NCBI RefSeq assembly: GCF_026151205.1 | Contig: NC_087076.1 | Location: 4,487,902 to 4,551,901 of the forward strand | DNA length: 64,000 bases | DNA from: Bolinopsis microptera | Taxonomy: Eukaryota > Ctenophora > Tentaculata > Lobata > Bolinopsidae | Direction of reading: 5' to 3' | The notes under the pieces: generated by a model | Seen by the model: only the letters and a program-made list of their open reading frames with translations | What the model was told of the DNA's origin: nothing | Databases searched by the model: none | In this document: one piece after another, positions 55,481-64,000 of the stretch | How the letters are laid out: each line of letters starts with the position of its first letter | How positions within the stretch are numbered: position 1 is the stretch's first letter | Program-made: the position numbers and the translations under genes

Positions 55481-58020
55481 ATTGGCACGCCGGATCCTGA
55501 TGTCAACATTTGGATCGATTTACCATCCCAACTGATGTTGGTACCCAGATAAAAATTGTTACTGACCTGCTTAACAGGGATTCCCCCTAGATTGAACGAT
55601 ATATAAATACATAACGTATTAATATCTATTATCCAAACTCATAGCAAAAACACGTATTTTTGCCCGTAAGAGCCTCTACTACAGGCGAAACGTAACTGTT
55701 TGCCCCGCCCCCCCCCACAAATTTGTTTCCGCGCCACCAAAATCTTTTTGGTTGTAAAAAAGGTCGGGCTTCCTTTTTGCCGCCTCAAACAGCTTTTTGC
55801 CGTCCCCTTTGGAGCAAAAGGACCCCAAATATTTTATTCACGTCGACTGAACTTTAAATTGGATGGGATAATACACAAATTGGGCGTTTTTGCTTTTGAG
55901 AAATACCTGAAATTCGAAAAAATACCGCCTTCCCCTCTCACCCGCATAGCAGGGGAAGCGGGCGCGGTCGTTTCTGTGGTGGATCCCAGAGCGAATATGG
56001 GAATAAGAGTGCTGAAGAGTGAAGAGTACTGCTGTTCTCAGAGACTTGTGTTTTAGTCTGACTGGAAGAGAGAAAACCAGGAGGATGAACGTTACGTTTG
56101 CCATGAAAACTGTTACATCTACTCATCTAGGATGTAGAACGCGATATTCTGCAACGGAGTTGCTTCTTTCTTTTTGGAATCAACAACTGAATACTGATGA
56201 TTAATTTATAAAGTATGTATATTGCATTTCGACACGAACATCACTAAGGGAGACACACAAGGTTAGGCTTGAATCCTTCGTAAATAAACTACATTTGTAG
56301 AGCCTTTAAAACATTTTAGATAAGCACTCTATCAAGCAAAGTTGTATATTCATCATAATTTATTAACTCAAACGCATTAAGCATATATGCTATATTTAGT
56401 CTGGTCAATCATGCACATTGAACTGTAATTCATAGTAGAGTTTCTAACATTTTTTGGCCGCGCCCATTTTTATTATGTTCGTATATAATTATCTAAGCTT
56501 CTGAACTTCGTAGAGACTTTCGGGTTTTGTGAGTATCGCAAGATGGTAGCAGCATGGCCGGATGCTCATTGGACAAAGAACACTTTGTCTCGGAAGTAGT
56601 TACAGTTATTCGCCGATTCAACACGGTTTAAATGCACCGACATTTTGGACGGGAAATGTTTCCAACACTATTGTCATGTGCCATAAGCAATTGTAAAACT
56701 CCTGACGTAACTTGTGCCTTCGGCACTCGTTGGGTTAAGAGTTCTATAACCTACTATACCATAAGTAATCAGCAAGTCTTGCACGGTATAGTCATAACAG
56801 AGTAACAGAAACAATTGTGGATCTAATCTTTCCATGTCACCAAGGACACGATCACCAGTCCTTGCGAAAGTGCATAATTATTCAAATTATTCACTAGGTC
56901 AAAAAACTACAAACAAACAAATCTTCATTTTGAGAAGAAATTGTTATTTCAGAAATATTGTAGCTAAACAATTTCTTAAGCGCTTTGTGACATGACATGT
57001 GATTCGCTGTCCACGTGGTGTTAACTTACCAATCAGATCACTTTAAAGTAACATATACCTACTCCTAGTCGTCCAGCTGGACGGTTCTCCGCAGGACATA
57101 TTTAATGCAATTTTTGGCCTTTTTTAGACTAATAATGAACCATAACTATATTTGCTTGTAATTTTTTTTAACAGATAGTTCAGGCGATAGGTAGTGTTCT
57201 ACCAAATAAAAATTGTATTATTAGTCTTTATAATGAATCCTTATCATTATCTATATTGTATTTTAAACTTGACGAAAAATCCCCGGAAACAACATAAAAC
57301 ACAAAATATAGACAAAAACTGACCCTTCGATGTGGTCAATTTCAGCTCGAAAATAGAGTTGAAAACTCGCGATGTTTAGCAAGGTTACAGAAAAAGAATA
57401 TCCATCTATTATAACATTTTCAGAAATTTGATTCAGGCTTTAAATTTTTTATAATTAACGTCGGAAGAGATAAATTGACGATAAAATATTAGCTTTATTT
57501 CATCACAATTTGACTGCAATTTTTTCACACTATAGATGATGAAGAGAAGTTAGAACATAACTGTTTAAAAAATACTCGAATAAAGCTTTCGACTATCAGG
57601 TTTTCTATAATTATTTTTATATTAATATAGCATGCAGGGCACAGCTTTTCAAGCTACTATCTTTATATTATTCGATAGTTTTAATAAAGCAAATAAGATA
57701 GTTTAATAATCCACCTATTTCATTAACTATCTTATCATGCTCTTCCCCAACAGTGTTGGGCCAACACCTCTACTAAGGCTGTTATTAAGCAAGGTTTTTA
57801 ACAGTTTATCTGCCCAGAGAGGACGGAATTGAAAGCACTCCCACGGCCCACTTGTAAATTTTAACATTCATGCTAGAAATGCCATTATTTAGGAAACTTC
57901 AACCCTCTGTCTCTCTGATATACCCATTATGAAAACTGCCTGATATTTCTAAACTGATAATTGTAATTTCTCGGGTAATTTATTCACTTACCTTATCGGA
58001 CCTTATTTGAACGGACATTA
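55481..58020. other. intergenic DNA between MFS genes A and B
   Basis: About 2.5 kb without a recognised gene. A C10 tract lies near 55710. 55700-56060 is open on both strands but with no recognisable domain. The rest is AT-rich. Confidence 0.45.
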
Positions 58021-58025
58021 ATTGA

Positions 58026-58205
58026 ACGCTGGCTCAGTGGCTTAGTTGGTTAATCTGCTTGTCTACTGGCCCTGACGTTGCGAGTTTGAATTCCAGTTGG
58101 GCCAAGATTTCAAAATTGATGGGCAGCCGTCACTCACCAAACCATGGTGTGAATGGTAGTGGCTCTCATTAGAGCTGCGAAAATAACACTAGTGCATATG
58201 CATAA
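58026..58205 (+). mobile_element. tRNA-derived SINE
   Basis: The head contains TGGCTTAGTTGG, a perfect match to the Pol III A-box consensus TRGCNNAGYNGG. About 45 bp later comes GAGTTTGAATTCC, close to the B box GGTTCRANYCC, with a pairing-capable TGGGCC after it. A non-tRNA body follows and then the duplicated gene B promoter. The spacing fits a tRNA-like fold with a long variable region or a SINE head; a functional tRNA is unlikely because the acceptor stem does not pair. It sits exactly at the left edge of the gene B duplication unit. Confidence 0.65.
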
Positions 58206-58206
58206 C

Positions 58207-58364
58207 GTCATTAAACGTTGTCTGTTAATAATTATGTCCGTTCATTTGATGTCCTGCAAATAAGGTCCGATAAGGTACATTCGATCCGCGCCCCTTTTGT
58301 GTTCGTAAAATAGTTAAAATAGTTAAAAACTTGCAGTGATTGTAGCAAGATTCTCTTATTCAGC
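58207..58364 (+). promoter_or_regulatory. putative promoter/5' UTR of MFS gene B
   Basis: Near-identical to 46411-46567 in front of gene A (one visible G/A difference at the GGTCCGATAAGG site). Assignment rests on position. Confidence 0.35.
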
Positions 58365-58582
58365 ATGAGTTATTCCAGGGTCTCCTGTCGACAAACTTAC
58401 ATTATTTTAGCGCCCACGTGCTGCAACTTCACGGAGAATCAGCTACATTGTATCGTTAAAGTCATGACAGTAGAAATTTTAAACGAAAACTTGGTCATTG
58501 CAAATCCTGTTTTAAACGTTGAAGACTTCGGTGATTCTGAAAGTGAATCTGCTCAAAGCAAACATGGATGGCAAATATACGG
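58365..58582 (+). CDS. MFS gene B exon 1
   Basis: Near-identical to gene A exon 1; ends G|GTTAGC. The exact end may be one base earlier or later; the phase-1 join to exon 2 fixes it at the GTTAGC donor. Confidence 0.65.
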
Positions 58583-61500
58583 TTAGCAAAATTGAAAGTA
58601 TTTACATTACTTGCTGCAGTTTTTTAGTTAATTAAATAGAGTTAAATTATTATTATTTTTGCTATTGAATATGACATTTCCAAATCGAAATGATTTAAAA
58701 TAAGCTGACGATAAATGGTAATTTCAGACTCTAGCCTGACATTGGAAGTTACTGTTTTTGGTGAAACTTTAGAAGGGAACGATGAGGACAAACCGGTGTC
58801 ATCAGAAGACGAGGAACGTTCGGAGGGTAAATGTTTAGTTTCTGTTCTTTTCCGCTCACTAAAATATGAATACTCCGTAGTCCGTACGGTAACATAGAAT
58901 TCACAATGCGAAAAGTTCAAGATTACATTTGTTCATAACCTTTGCAGAAATGACAACATACCATCGGATGACTATGATAGTGATATTTGCTTGCCTTGGA
59001 ATGTACGTCGTATTTATGACCCGACTGTATCCGTCCGGATTTTATTTAGACTTCCTTAAACAATCTGGCTTCAGTACCATAATAGGTAAATGAGATCACA
59101 GTGCTGACAAGCACGACCGCCGCCATTATACTCACTATACTAATTACCCCCTATACTATTATACCCCCTTTACTGTTTTTCTGGCATTAAGACTTATCGA
59201 AAGAAGTTCAGCAGGCATATTTTAAGGTCAAAACATTTTAATTCAATGTCAAAGATGGCAGAAATGAAAAATAGTTATGTGGAGGTTTTTTAAAAATTTT
59301 CGCAAAATACGCGCCAGCACTGAGCACTGTTATACGAAATTCGGTTTAAAAACCCAAAGTCTCCATATTCAGGTGCTTGAAAAACTATGTTAAAATTAAG
59401 TTCTAGTTAGATATATAGAATTTTTGCAGGGCGTCTAGATGTCGGGAAGTAGGTTTTCTGAAACCTCTGTTTTGCAACAGATTGTATAACACAGTATAAC
59501 TATAATATAGTAATATGTATATATGTATTTGACCAAAACCCATAATTGGGTAGAGTGGACCGCTGCCAGTGTCTCTCTTTCCAAAACATGAAAAGTAAAT
59601 GATATTAATTTGAAAAACCGTCCGTAAATCCAAAATGGTACCGAGAATGAAATCGGTCGCCCGCTTTTCCCATTTATTCACGGCTTACGAATTGTAATTA
59701 GTTTCGATTAATTACATCAATCACATGCTGTCAAGATCTCTTTGGTTGCTTTCGGGTCGATACCTAGTATTTCGGGATAAGGGCGGTATAGTTAATGTCC
59801 AATTAGCTGATGTTTATTGAATCGTTATTGCCGAGTACAGCTGCCGTCGGATAGTTTTTTTATCTATTACAATTGTAATTGTAAACGAATAGATTTTGTA
59901 TTTGAGAACGGTTATTCATTTCATTTTGTTTGGGAAAGAGAAACACAGTGTCCACTCTACCCAATTATGGGTTTTGGTAAAATACAACATAATGTTATAA
60001 TGCTTGTATTCGTTTTAAAATTTTACCTCGTATGGCACTCTGAAAAAATTGTTGACATGTTGCAGTAATGAATAATCGTGGTTTGTACTTCTGTGACAAC
60101 TTCTCTAAAAAATAAAAATAAATCTTACCTTTACAGGACAAGTTGATCGAATCATGAAACTGAAAGTAAGTAACGAATTGAGCTTTCACGTATTTTCAAC
60201 AGACATCGACACCAAAGTCAATTTGATCAACACAACACTCAAAAAACCTTTTGAAGAGGCATACCCCATTACCCATTAAAGATCGGTTAACTAATGGCCA
60301 GATACACAAAATGACATTGGGCAGCAATAGCAGACTACAATCATCAAAAACCTTAACACTACATTCAAAATAACATACAACAATACAGAACATGCACGTT
60401 CATCACGGGACACTGTGGTTTCAATAAACACCTCTATGCCATCTGCAAATCAAACACGAGTGCATATCCTATGAGTGGTGATGAAGAGATGACTGTCTTA
60501 CACTTTCTCGGGGAGTGCTCAGCCATTGCACATCTAAAAAGTAAGAGCGCAGTACTTTCATGATTATTACCTATCCGTCAACGAAATATTTGACAACCAA
60601 CATATTATTATTACCACTATTGTCAACTTAGCTAATCACACCAAACGGTTAATGGTGCCAGAGGAACTAGATCAAACAGGAGTGACCTAAAGCCAACACA
60701 CTTATGGTTCAGGTCATTCTCTCTGCTTCCCCGTCATCACCTTATCGACACCAGAGCATCTACTAACCCCTTTATCTTACCTGACATTTTTACTTTATCA
60801 TCTCCACACATTTAACTCCAGCACCAAGCAAGGATGCCATACACAGAGGCAGACAGACGATCTTCATGCCACCCAAGTCCAGCCTCTCTTACAACAACAA
60901 AAAAAAACAAAAAAAAACAGGGTGGTGAAATTTGAAATCAAATATTTCAATTTTCCAAAATGTAGCACGATATCTTTGATAAACATCCTAAGTTATACTT
61001 ATGGACTTTCGTTAATTATCACAACTTCAGTCTGGACTCCTCAGGGCAGTCTCGGTATTTGCTGCCATCTACCTACAAAATGTTATCGAGTACGGAACTT
61101 CAGTAGTTTCTTCCTCTTTCTACGTATCTCGTCTGGTTGCTAGAGGTCAGTATTGAGAAATAATTAGATTTAGAAGCCAGATACGATTGTGCTTGCTGTT
61201 AAAGATTGTAATTATTATTCATAATGATCTATACAAACATTTACTGATTTACTGATATACAAACTAAACACCTACTGGTCCAGGAGTGCCAGACACACTG
61301 ATAGGACTCGTGGGGATGGGTCCCGCTGTCGGTAGCATATGTAACATCTTTTACGATATTCTGGATTATTTACTGAACACCAGAAAAATCTCCTTGAAAG
61401 CAACTCAGTGCTTCCTTCTGGCTTTGATGATGGTCGATTGTGTCGGTTAGTAGTAAGTTGGAGAACTTCGCCGCTTCGACACGCCGCGCGAACTATCACT

Positions 61501-62866
61501 CTTGCTTCTCATCGAACGATCGTTTGACGCATCGTTCGATCGTTGCTTCGCAGAGCAACGATCTCGATGGGTTTACATCGTCAATCAAGTAGTAAGACAT
61601 GAACAACCTAACAATATCTTCTTACTTCTTATCAAGTTAACTAACTAACAACTTAGTATATGTTTTGAATAAAGTTGAATAATAATACGGGGGGGGGGGG
61701 GGGGGGGGGGCTCCGACAGAGTCTTCATGCTGATGCTACAGCTCTGGCCAAGGACATGATGTTGGGAAGAGTCTGGTTCACTGCAGGCGAGGTCTCTACC
61801 AGGGCTTCTGAGATGAGGTTCTGCGTCGCCGAAAGAGGTTGGTCTGCAGCTTTCCGTTTTAGGGATACTAGGACTTCTCTTCGCTCAGGAGCTGCGAGGT
61901 CTGCTTCGTGGGTGTGCGTTTTCTGACTCAGTGTAAGAGTGTTGTCTGACAGGGTGAGATAACACCGACAGGGACACTTCGTAGGAGGAGTGTGCTTGCA
62001 GCACCGCCAGGCAGACTTGAGGGCTGAATTCTTGTCCTTCTTCCGGGAGTAGATGTATCCATCAGAGTCGAGTAGCTGTTGACATCCTGTCCGACCAGAG
62101 ATGAATTTGGAGAAGGTAGGCATGGGCATGTTGATAGAATGCGATACTATTGTCTATCATCTTCCCGTATATACTATATATACCTAAGAACAGTTGATCG
62201 GCTCACTCCCGTTGCATGCCTTTGGCACGTACGTCTCACATCCCTAGATACGAGAACCCCCCTTTAGCAAGAGCTCCCGTCCCTTATGTGATATATGGTT
62301 TTGACCAACAAACTAGGACCGGTGACCGAACTTTTGAGGGGGTCCCGGACCCCAACCGCCAAATGGTGCCCAATTTAGCCAAATACCCTGAAAATGCCCA
62401 AAACCCAGATTTTTTGGCATACCAAATTTGATCGATTTTGGTCCATAAATTGGTCAAATATCAATATTTTTGAATAAAACCAACTTTATATGGAAGGTAA
62501 GCCTATACTACACATTCTCTATGATTATCAGCTCAGTATCTACCTAACTGTGGATTCTGCGTTCAAATAATTGCAAAAAATGAACAAAATCGTCCATATC
62601 TCAGTTCGCGATATTTGCGAAACTGATTTCGTTCAAAACAATAGAACTCAATAGTATAGGGTTTCAATATTTTTACATGAAATTTTCAGAATCAACGTAG
62701 AATCGCATTTCGACCTTAAGTTTTAATATGGAATTTTGAGTTAGGCCTTTAAAAAATTTGGCGGCCAAATTCTGAAATTTGCCGACCCCCCCAAAAGTTC
62801 GGTCACCGGTCCTAGTTTGTTGGTCAACTGCTATCTCAAAACCAAGTTTCACAAAAAATCAGGGTG

Positions 62867-62901
<35 letters not shown>

Positions 62902-64000
62902 TTAAATATTGCATCTGATCTGAAAAAAATGAGGCAAGCGGATTAGATTATTTAAAAATGACGACGTTATCAAGCATTTTGTGCATCTCGTTAACAAAAT
63001 TGACTGGGTGATTATGTGACACCGTGACACCACACTTTAATTCGGCACCCTTAACAATTCCCATAATGTTTAACGGGGTCACCTAGTCACGTGATTAGGT
63101 AAACCAATCACCTGATCACACGTAATGAATAAACTCGTTATAATTATGCTTCGTATCTCGGTCATTTGAGAAGCTATAACAACTCTACTTTTTTCATGAC
63201 AAACGTAATTCGAATGGCCAAACACAATTCAATAAAATTTAGCTCTATCCGACTACCAAATAAATGCGAAAATGAACCTTCATTCGAAGAATGAACACGA
63301 ATATGTTTCGATTTGACAAATTCCTCGAACCAGTGGTGGTAATAAGTCATACCAAAAAGAATTATTTCAATTGGGCACTCAGTGACTGAGCTAAGGCCCC
63401 CCCCCCCCCGGCCCCTGTGCAAATAATGACATATTTAAAATCAACCACAAATGCAGTAATTGAATTATATGCAATGATAAGGTTTTAATTTTGTCAGCAA
63501 AACATCGTAATCAATTGTCCTTTTCCTGATTTAATTAATTTCATAAATTTTAACCGAAAACATTGCCACCCTTTCCAGTAAATGATTAGCTGATAATACC
63601 AAATAATAAGAGTAGCCTAAAAGCAATAGTAATACTATAAATATTTTCCAGGTCAAGGCGTTGTTGACCTTCTACCCACCAACTATAACGGACTCTTCAT
63701 CTCCATCCTGGTCCTATTACGGTTTTTTCAAGGTTTCGTTGGATTCCTTGTCTGCAAAACAACCCTTGAGTGCTGCAGAGCATGGTTCCCTGATCACCTC
63801 AAACTGATTATCGGACTTTCGTGCAGTGCTTACTATCTAGGCGGAGGCCTCTCAATTATAATGGGAGGATACGCTTACGATGCCTTCGGATACAAGGAAC
63901 CATTCCTGATCATGATACTTGTCAGCCTCCTTTTCTGGGTTTATAATCTGTTGGTAATGCCATCAAACTCTGAGCCGGTGTACGTTACTGATGATAAAGA
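58365..64000 (+). CDS. MFS transporter gene B, SLC18B1-like (five exons seen, 3' end beyond window)
   Basis: Exons: 58365-58582, 58728-58826, 58948-59085, 61284-61445 and 63652 to the window end. All introns are phase 1 with GT-AG borders, and the frame is continuous. After an acidic N-terminus, exon 3 carries TM1. Exon 4 has LIGLVGMGPAVGSICNIFYD (TM2 region and the GPxxG-like loop). Exon 5 has LLRFFQGFVGF (TM4), a FPDHLKLIIGLSCSAYYLGGGLSIIMGG helix (TM5) and YDAFGYKEPF followed by TM6. The YD-x2-GY-x-PF block after the GG pair is typical of SLC18B1 and vesicular amine transporter-type MFS proteins. Such proteins exchange organic cations or polyamines across vesicle membranes in exchange for protons; the substrate here is not known. 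Truncated only by the window edge. Confidence 0.75.
58728..58826 (+). CDS. MFS gene B exon 2
   Basis: 99 nt; encodes SSLTLEVTVFGETLEGND and an acidic SSEDEERSE tail. This is the intact version of the exon that is frameshifted in gene A. Confidence 0.7.
58948..59085 (+). CDS. MFS gene B exon 3 (TM1)
   Basis: 138 nt; acceptor TTTGCAG|AA, donor TAG|GTAAAT. TM1 IVIFACLGMYVVFM preceded by MTTYHRMT. Confidence 0.75.
59528..59985. mobile_element. MITE with inverted ends (~460 bp) in intron 3 of gene B
   Basis: Left end TTTGACCAAAACCCATAATTGGG with TAGAGTGGAC; right end GTCCACTCTACCCAATTATGGGTTTTGG followed by TAAA. The interior has no coding sequence. A half copy lies at 52540-52730. Target duplication not clear. 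Confidence 0.65.
60120..60919 (+). pseudogene. 3' tail of a non-LTR retrotransposon (RNase H/C-terminal region)
   Basis: A broken frame gives FITGHCGFNKHLYAI, a gap, then EEMTVLHFLGECSAIAHLK. This is the TGH-x3-x2-HL ... T-x2-H-x-L-x2-C pattern that closes many Jockey/I-type polyproteins. It is followed after a frame change by YLSVNEIF and VNLANHTKRLMVPEELDQTG. The segment ends in A-rich sequence (60889-60919, AACAAAAAAAAAC type). 5'-truncated, inside intron 3 of gene B. Confidence 0.65.
61284..61445 (+). CDS. MFS gene B exon 4
   Basis: 162 nt, acceptor TGGTCCAG|GA, donor TCG|GTTAGT. Encodes TLIGLVGMGPAVGSICNIFYDILDYLLNTRKI and the start of TM3. Has no counterpart at the nucleotide level in gene A. 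Confidence 0.75.
61446..61688. other. start of intron 4 of gene B, with inverted repeats
   Basis: 61508-61570 is rich in CGATCGTT/AACGATCG words that can pair in several ways (GAACGATCG with CGATCGTTC; CGTTGC with GCAACG), a probable degenerate inverted repeat. Nothing coding. Confidence 0.45.
61689..61710. repeat. G22 homopolymer
   Basis: 22 consecutive G at the left edge of the FLYWCH-bearing fragment; may mark an element boundary as in the G-capped family, or be an unstable tract. Confidence 0.9.
61725..62129 (-). pseudogene. FLYWCH zinc-finger fragment (MULE-type transposase N-terminus)
   Basis: 134 residues on the minus strand. DSDGYIYSRKK, then W41-x-C43-C44, then C52/C54 and H72-x-H74 match the FLYWCH-type finger (aromatic DGYxY, WRC, C, HxH). 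The following basic and LP-rich stretch (LKRKAADQPLSATQNLI, LPNIMSLARA) is the linker usually seen between FLYWCH and a MULE-type transposase domain in animal elements. It stops at TGA shortly before the G22 tract, so the catalytic domain is missing. It lies antisense inside intron 4 of gene B. FLYWCH also occurs in host proteins, but a lone N-terminal piece in an intron favours transposon debris. Confidence 0.65.
62301..62826. mobile_element. MITE with ~43-bp terminal inverted repeats (526 bp)
   Basis: Ends TTGACCAACAAACTAGGACC and GGTGACCGAACTTTTG, mirrored at 62784-62826, differing at one base plus the G-run length. A run of 5-7 G or C lies just inside each inverted repeat. Inner sequence (AATATTTTTGAATAAAACCAAC, GAACAAAATCGTCCATATCTC) is distantly like that of the G-capped elements. 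No clear target duplication and no gene. Confidence 0.8.
62869..62901. repeat. C33 homopolymer
   Basis: 33 consecutive C immediately before a MITE copy; length unlikely to be exact in any assembly. Confidence 0.9.
62902..63396 (-). mobile_element. MITE copy of the 38130 family, bounded by C tracts
   Basis: Reverse-oriented copy containing AACAAAATTGACTGGGTGATTATGTGAC, TAGTCACGTGATTAGGTAAACCAATCACC and TTTGACAAATTCCTCGAACCAGTGG. It starts directly after C33 and ends directly before C13 (63397-63409). Terminal repeats are missing. Non-coding. Confidence 0.65.
63652..64000 (+). CDS. MFS gene B exon 5 (partial, runs off the window)
   Basis: Acceptor TTTTCCAG|GT, phase 1. Open to the window end. 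Encodes TM3 end to TM6 and the start of the central loop (SNSEPVYVTDDK). Motifs as described for the gene. Confidence 0.8.

Noticed and set aside
55340-55552. 70-codon frame with RYNRIEDSDNSSLVDAD as a possible exon or gene
   Set aside because: The stretch is present in two segmental copies, but upstream frames disagree between them and no splice partner was found; kept only as a note in the repeat entries.
58026-58100. Functional tRNA gene
   Set aside because: A and B boxes are present, but the acceptor ends do not pair and the body continues; a SINE head fits better.

Overview
The window looks like nuclear DNA of an invertebrate animal. It is AT-rich, and two genes have short exons with GT-AG introns. 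Metazoan-type mobile elements are abundant: a Ty3/gypsy Mag-like element, non-LTR elements, Penelope, mariner, hAT-like MITEs and a tRNA-derived SINE. A cnidarian or similar early-branching animal or marine invertebrate would fit, but nothing here fixes the species. No bacterial operon, rRNA or CRISPR array is present.

Layout. 1-10.1 kb is a three-level nest of transposons. A mariner-type relic (603-817 and 9725-10123) was split by a PHD-RT-endonuclease non-LTR retrotransposon (957-9710, 14-bp target duplication, poly(A) tail). That element was in turn split by a very young Mag-like LTR retrotransposon (1981-6930, identical 137-bp LTRs, 5-bp target duplication, one open 1,447-residue gag-pol). 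11.8-17.0 kb holds an intronless locus of two overlapping frames (11848-14016 and 14004-17048). They probably encode one large multipass membrane protein built on a repeated D-x(n)-P-x(n)-SWR membrane unit, and are separated by an apparent -1 frameshift. 18.5-27.7 kb is a 9.2-kb minisatellite with a 29-bp unit of about 317 copies. It reads open in all three forward frames only because the unit lacks stops.

27.7-40.4 kb is almost pure transposon. It holds a hAT-like MITE, an element capped by G homopolymers with 6-bp target duplications, and two adjacent complete foldback-type elements (30009-35961 and 35990-40421). The foldback elements have matching termini, 8-bp target duplications and arms made of tandem ~184-bp subrepeats. 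A broken Penelope GIY-YIG fragment (minus strand, ~40555-41040), a second G-capped element (43328-44034) and unassigned DNA follow.

44-64 kb holds two multi-exon MFS transporter genes in tandem, A (46568-54400) and B (58365 to beyond the window end). Their first three exons and upstream DNA are near-identical duplicates, while the downstream bodies differ strongly. B looks SLC18B1/vesicular-transporter-like. Exon 2 of gene A carries a 7-nt insertion that breaks the frame relative to B. The surroundings are a mosaic of segmental duplications (44231-45274 vs ~54600-55475; 45271-46412 vs 47508-48599; 46411-47507 vs ~58207-59290). The introns carry further TE debris: a mariner inverted pair, a perfect 475-bp duplication with a palindromic junction, a hairpin cluster, MITEs, a non-LTR 3' tail and a FLYWCH zinc-finger fragment.

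The genes do not form a pathway. The likely host genes are the membrane-repeat protein and the two MFS transporters; nearly everything else is mobile or repetitive DNA.
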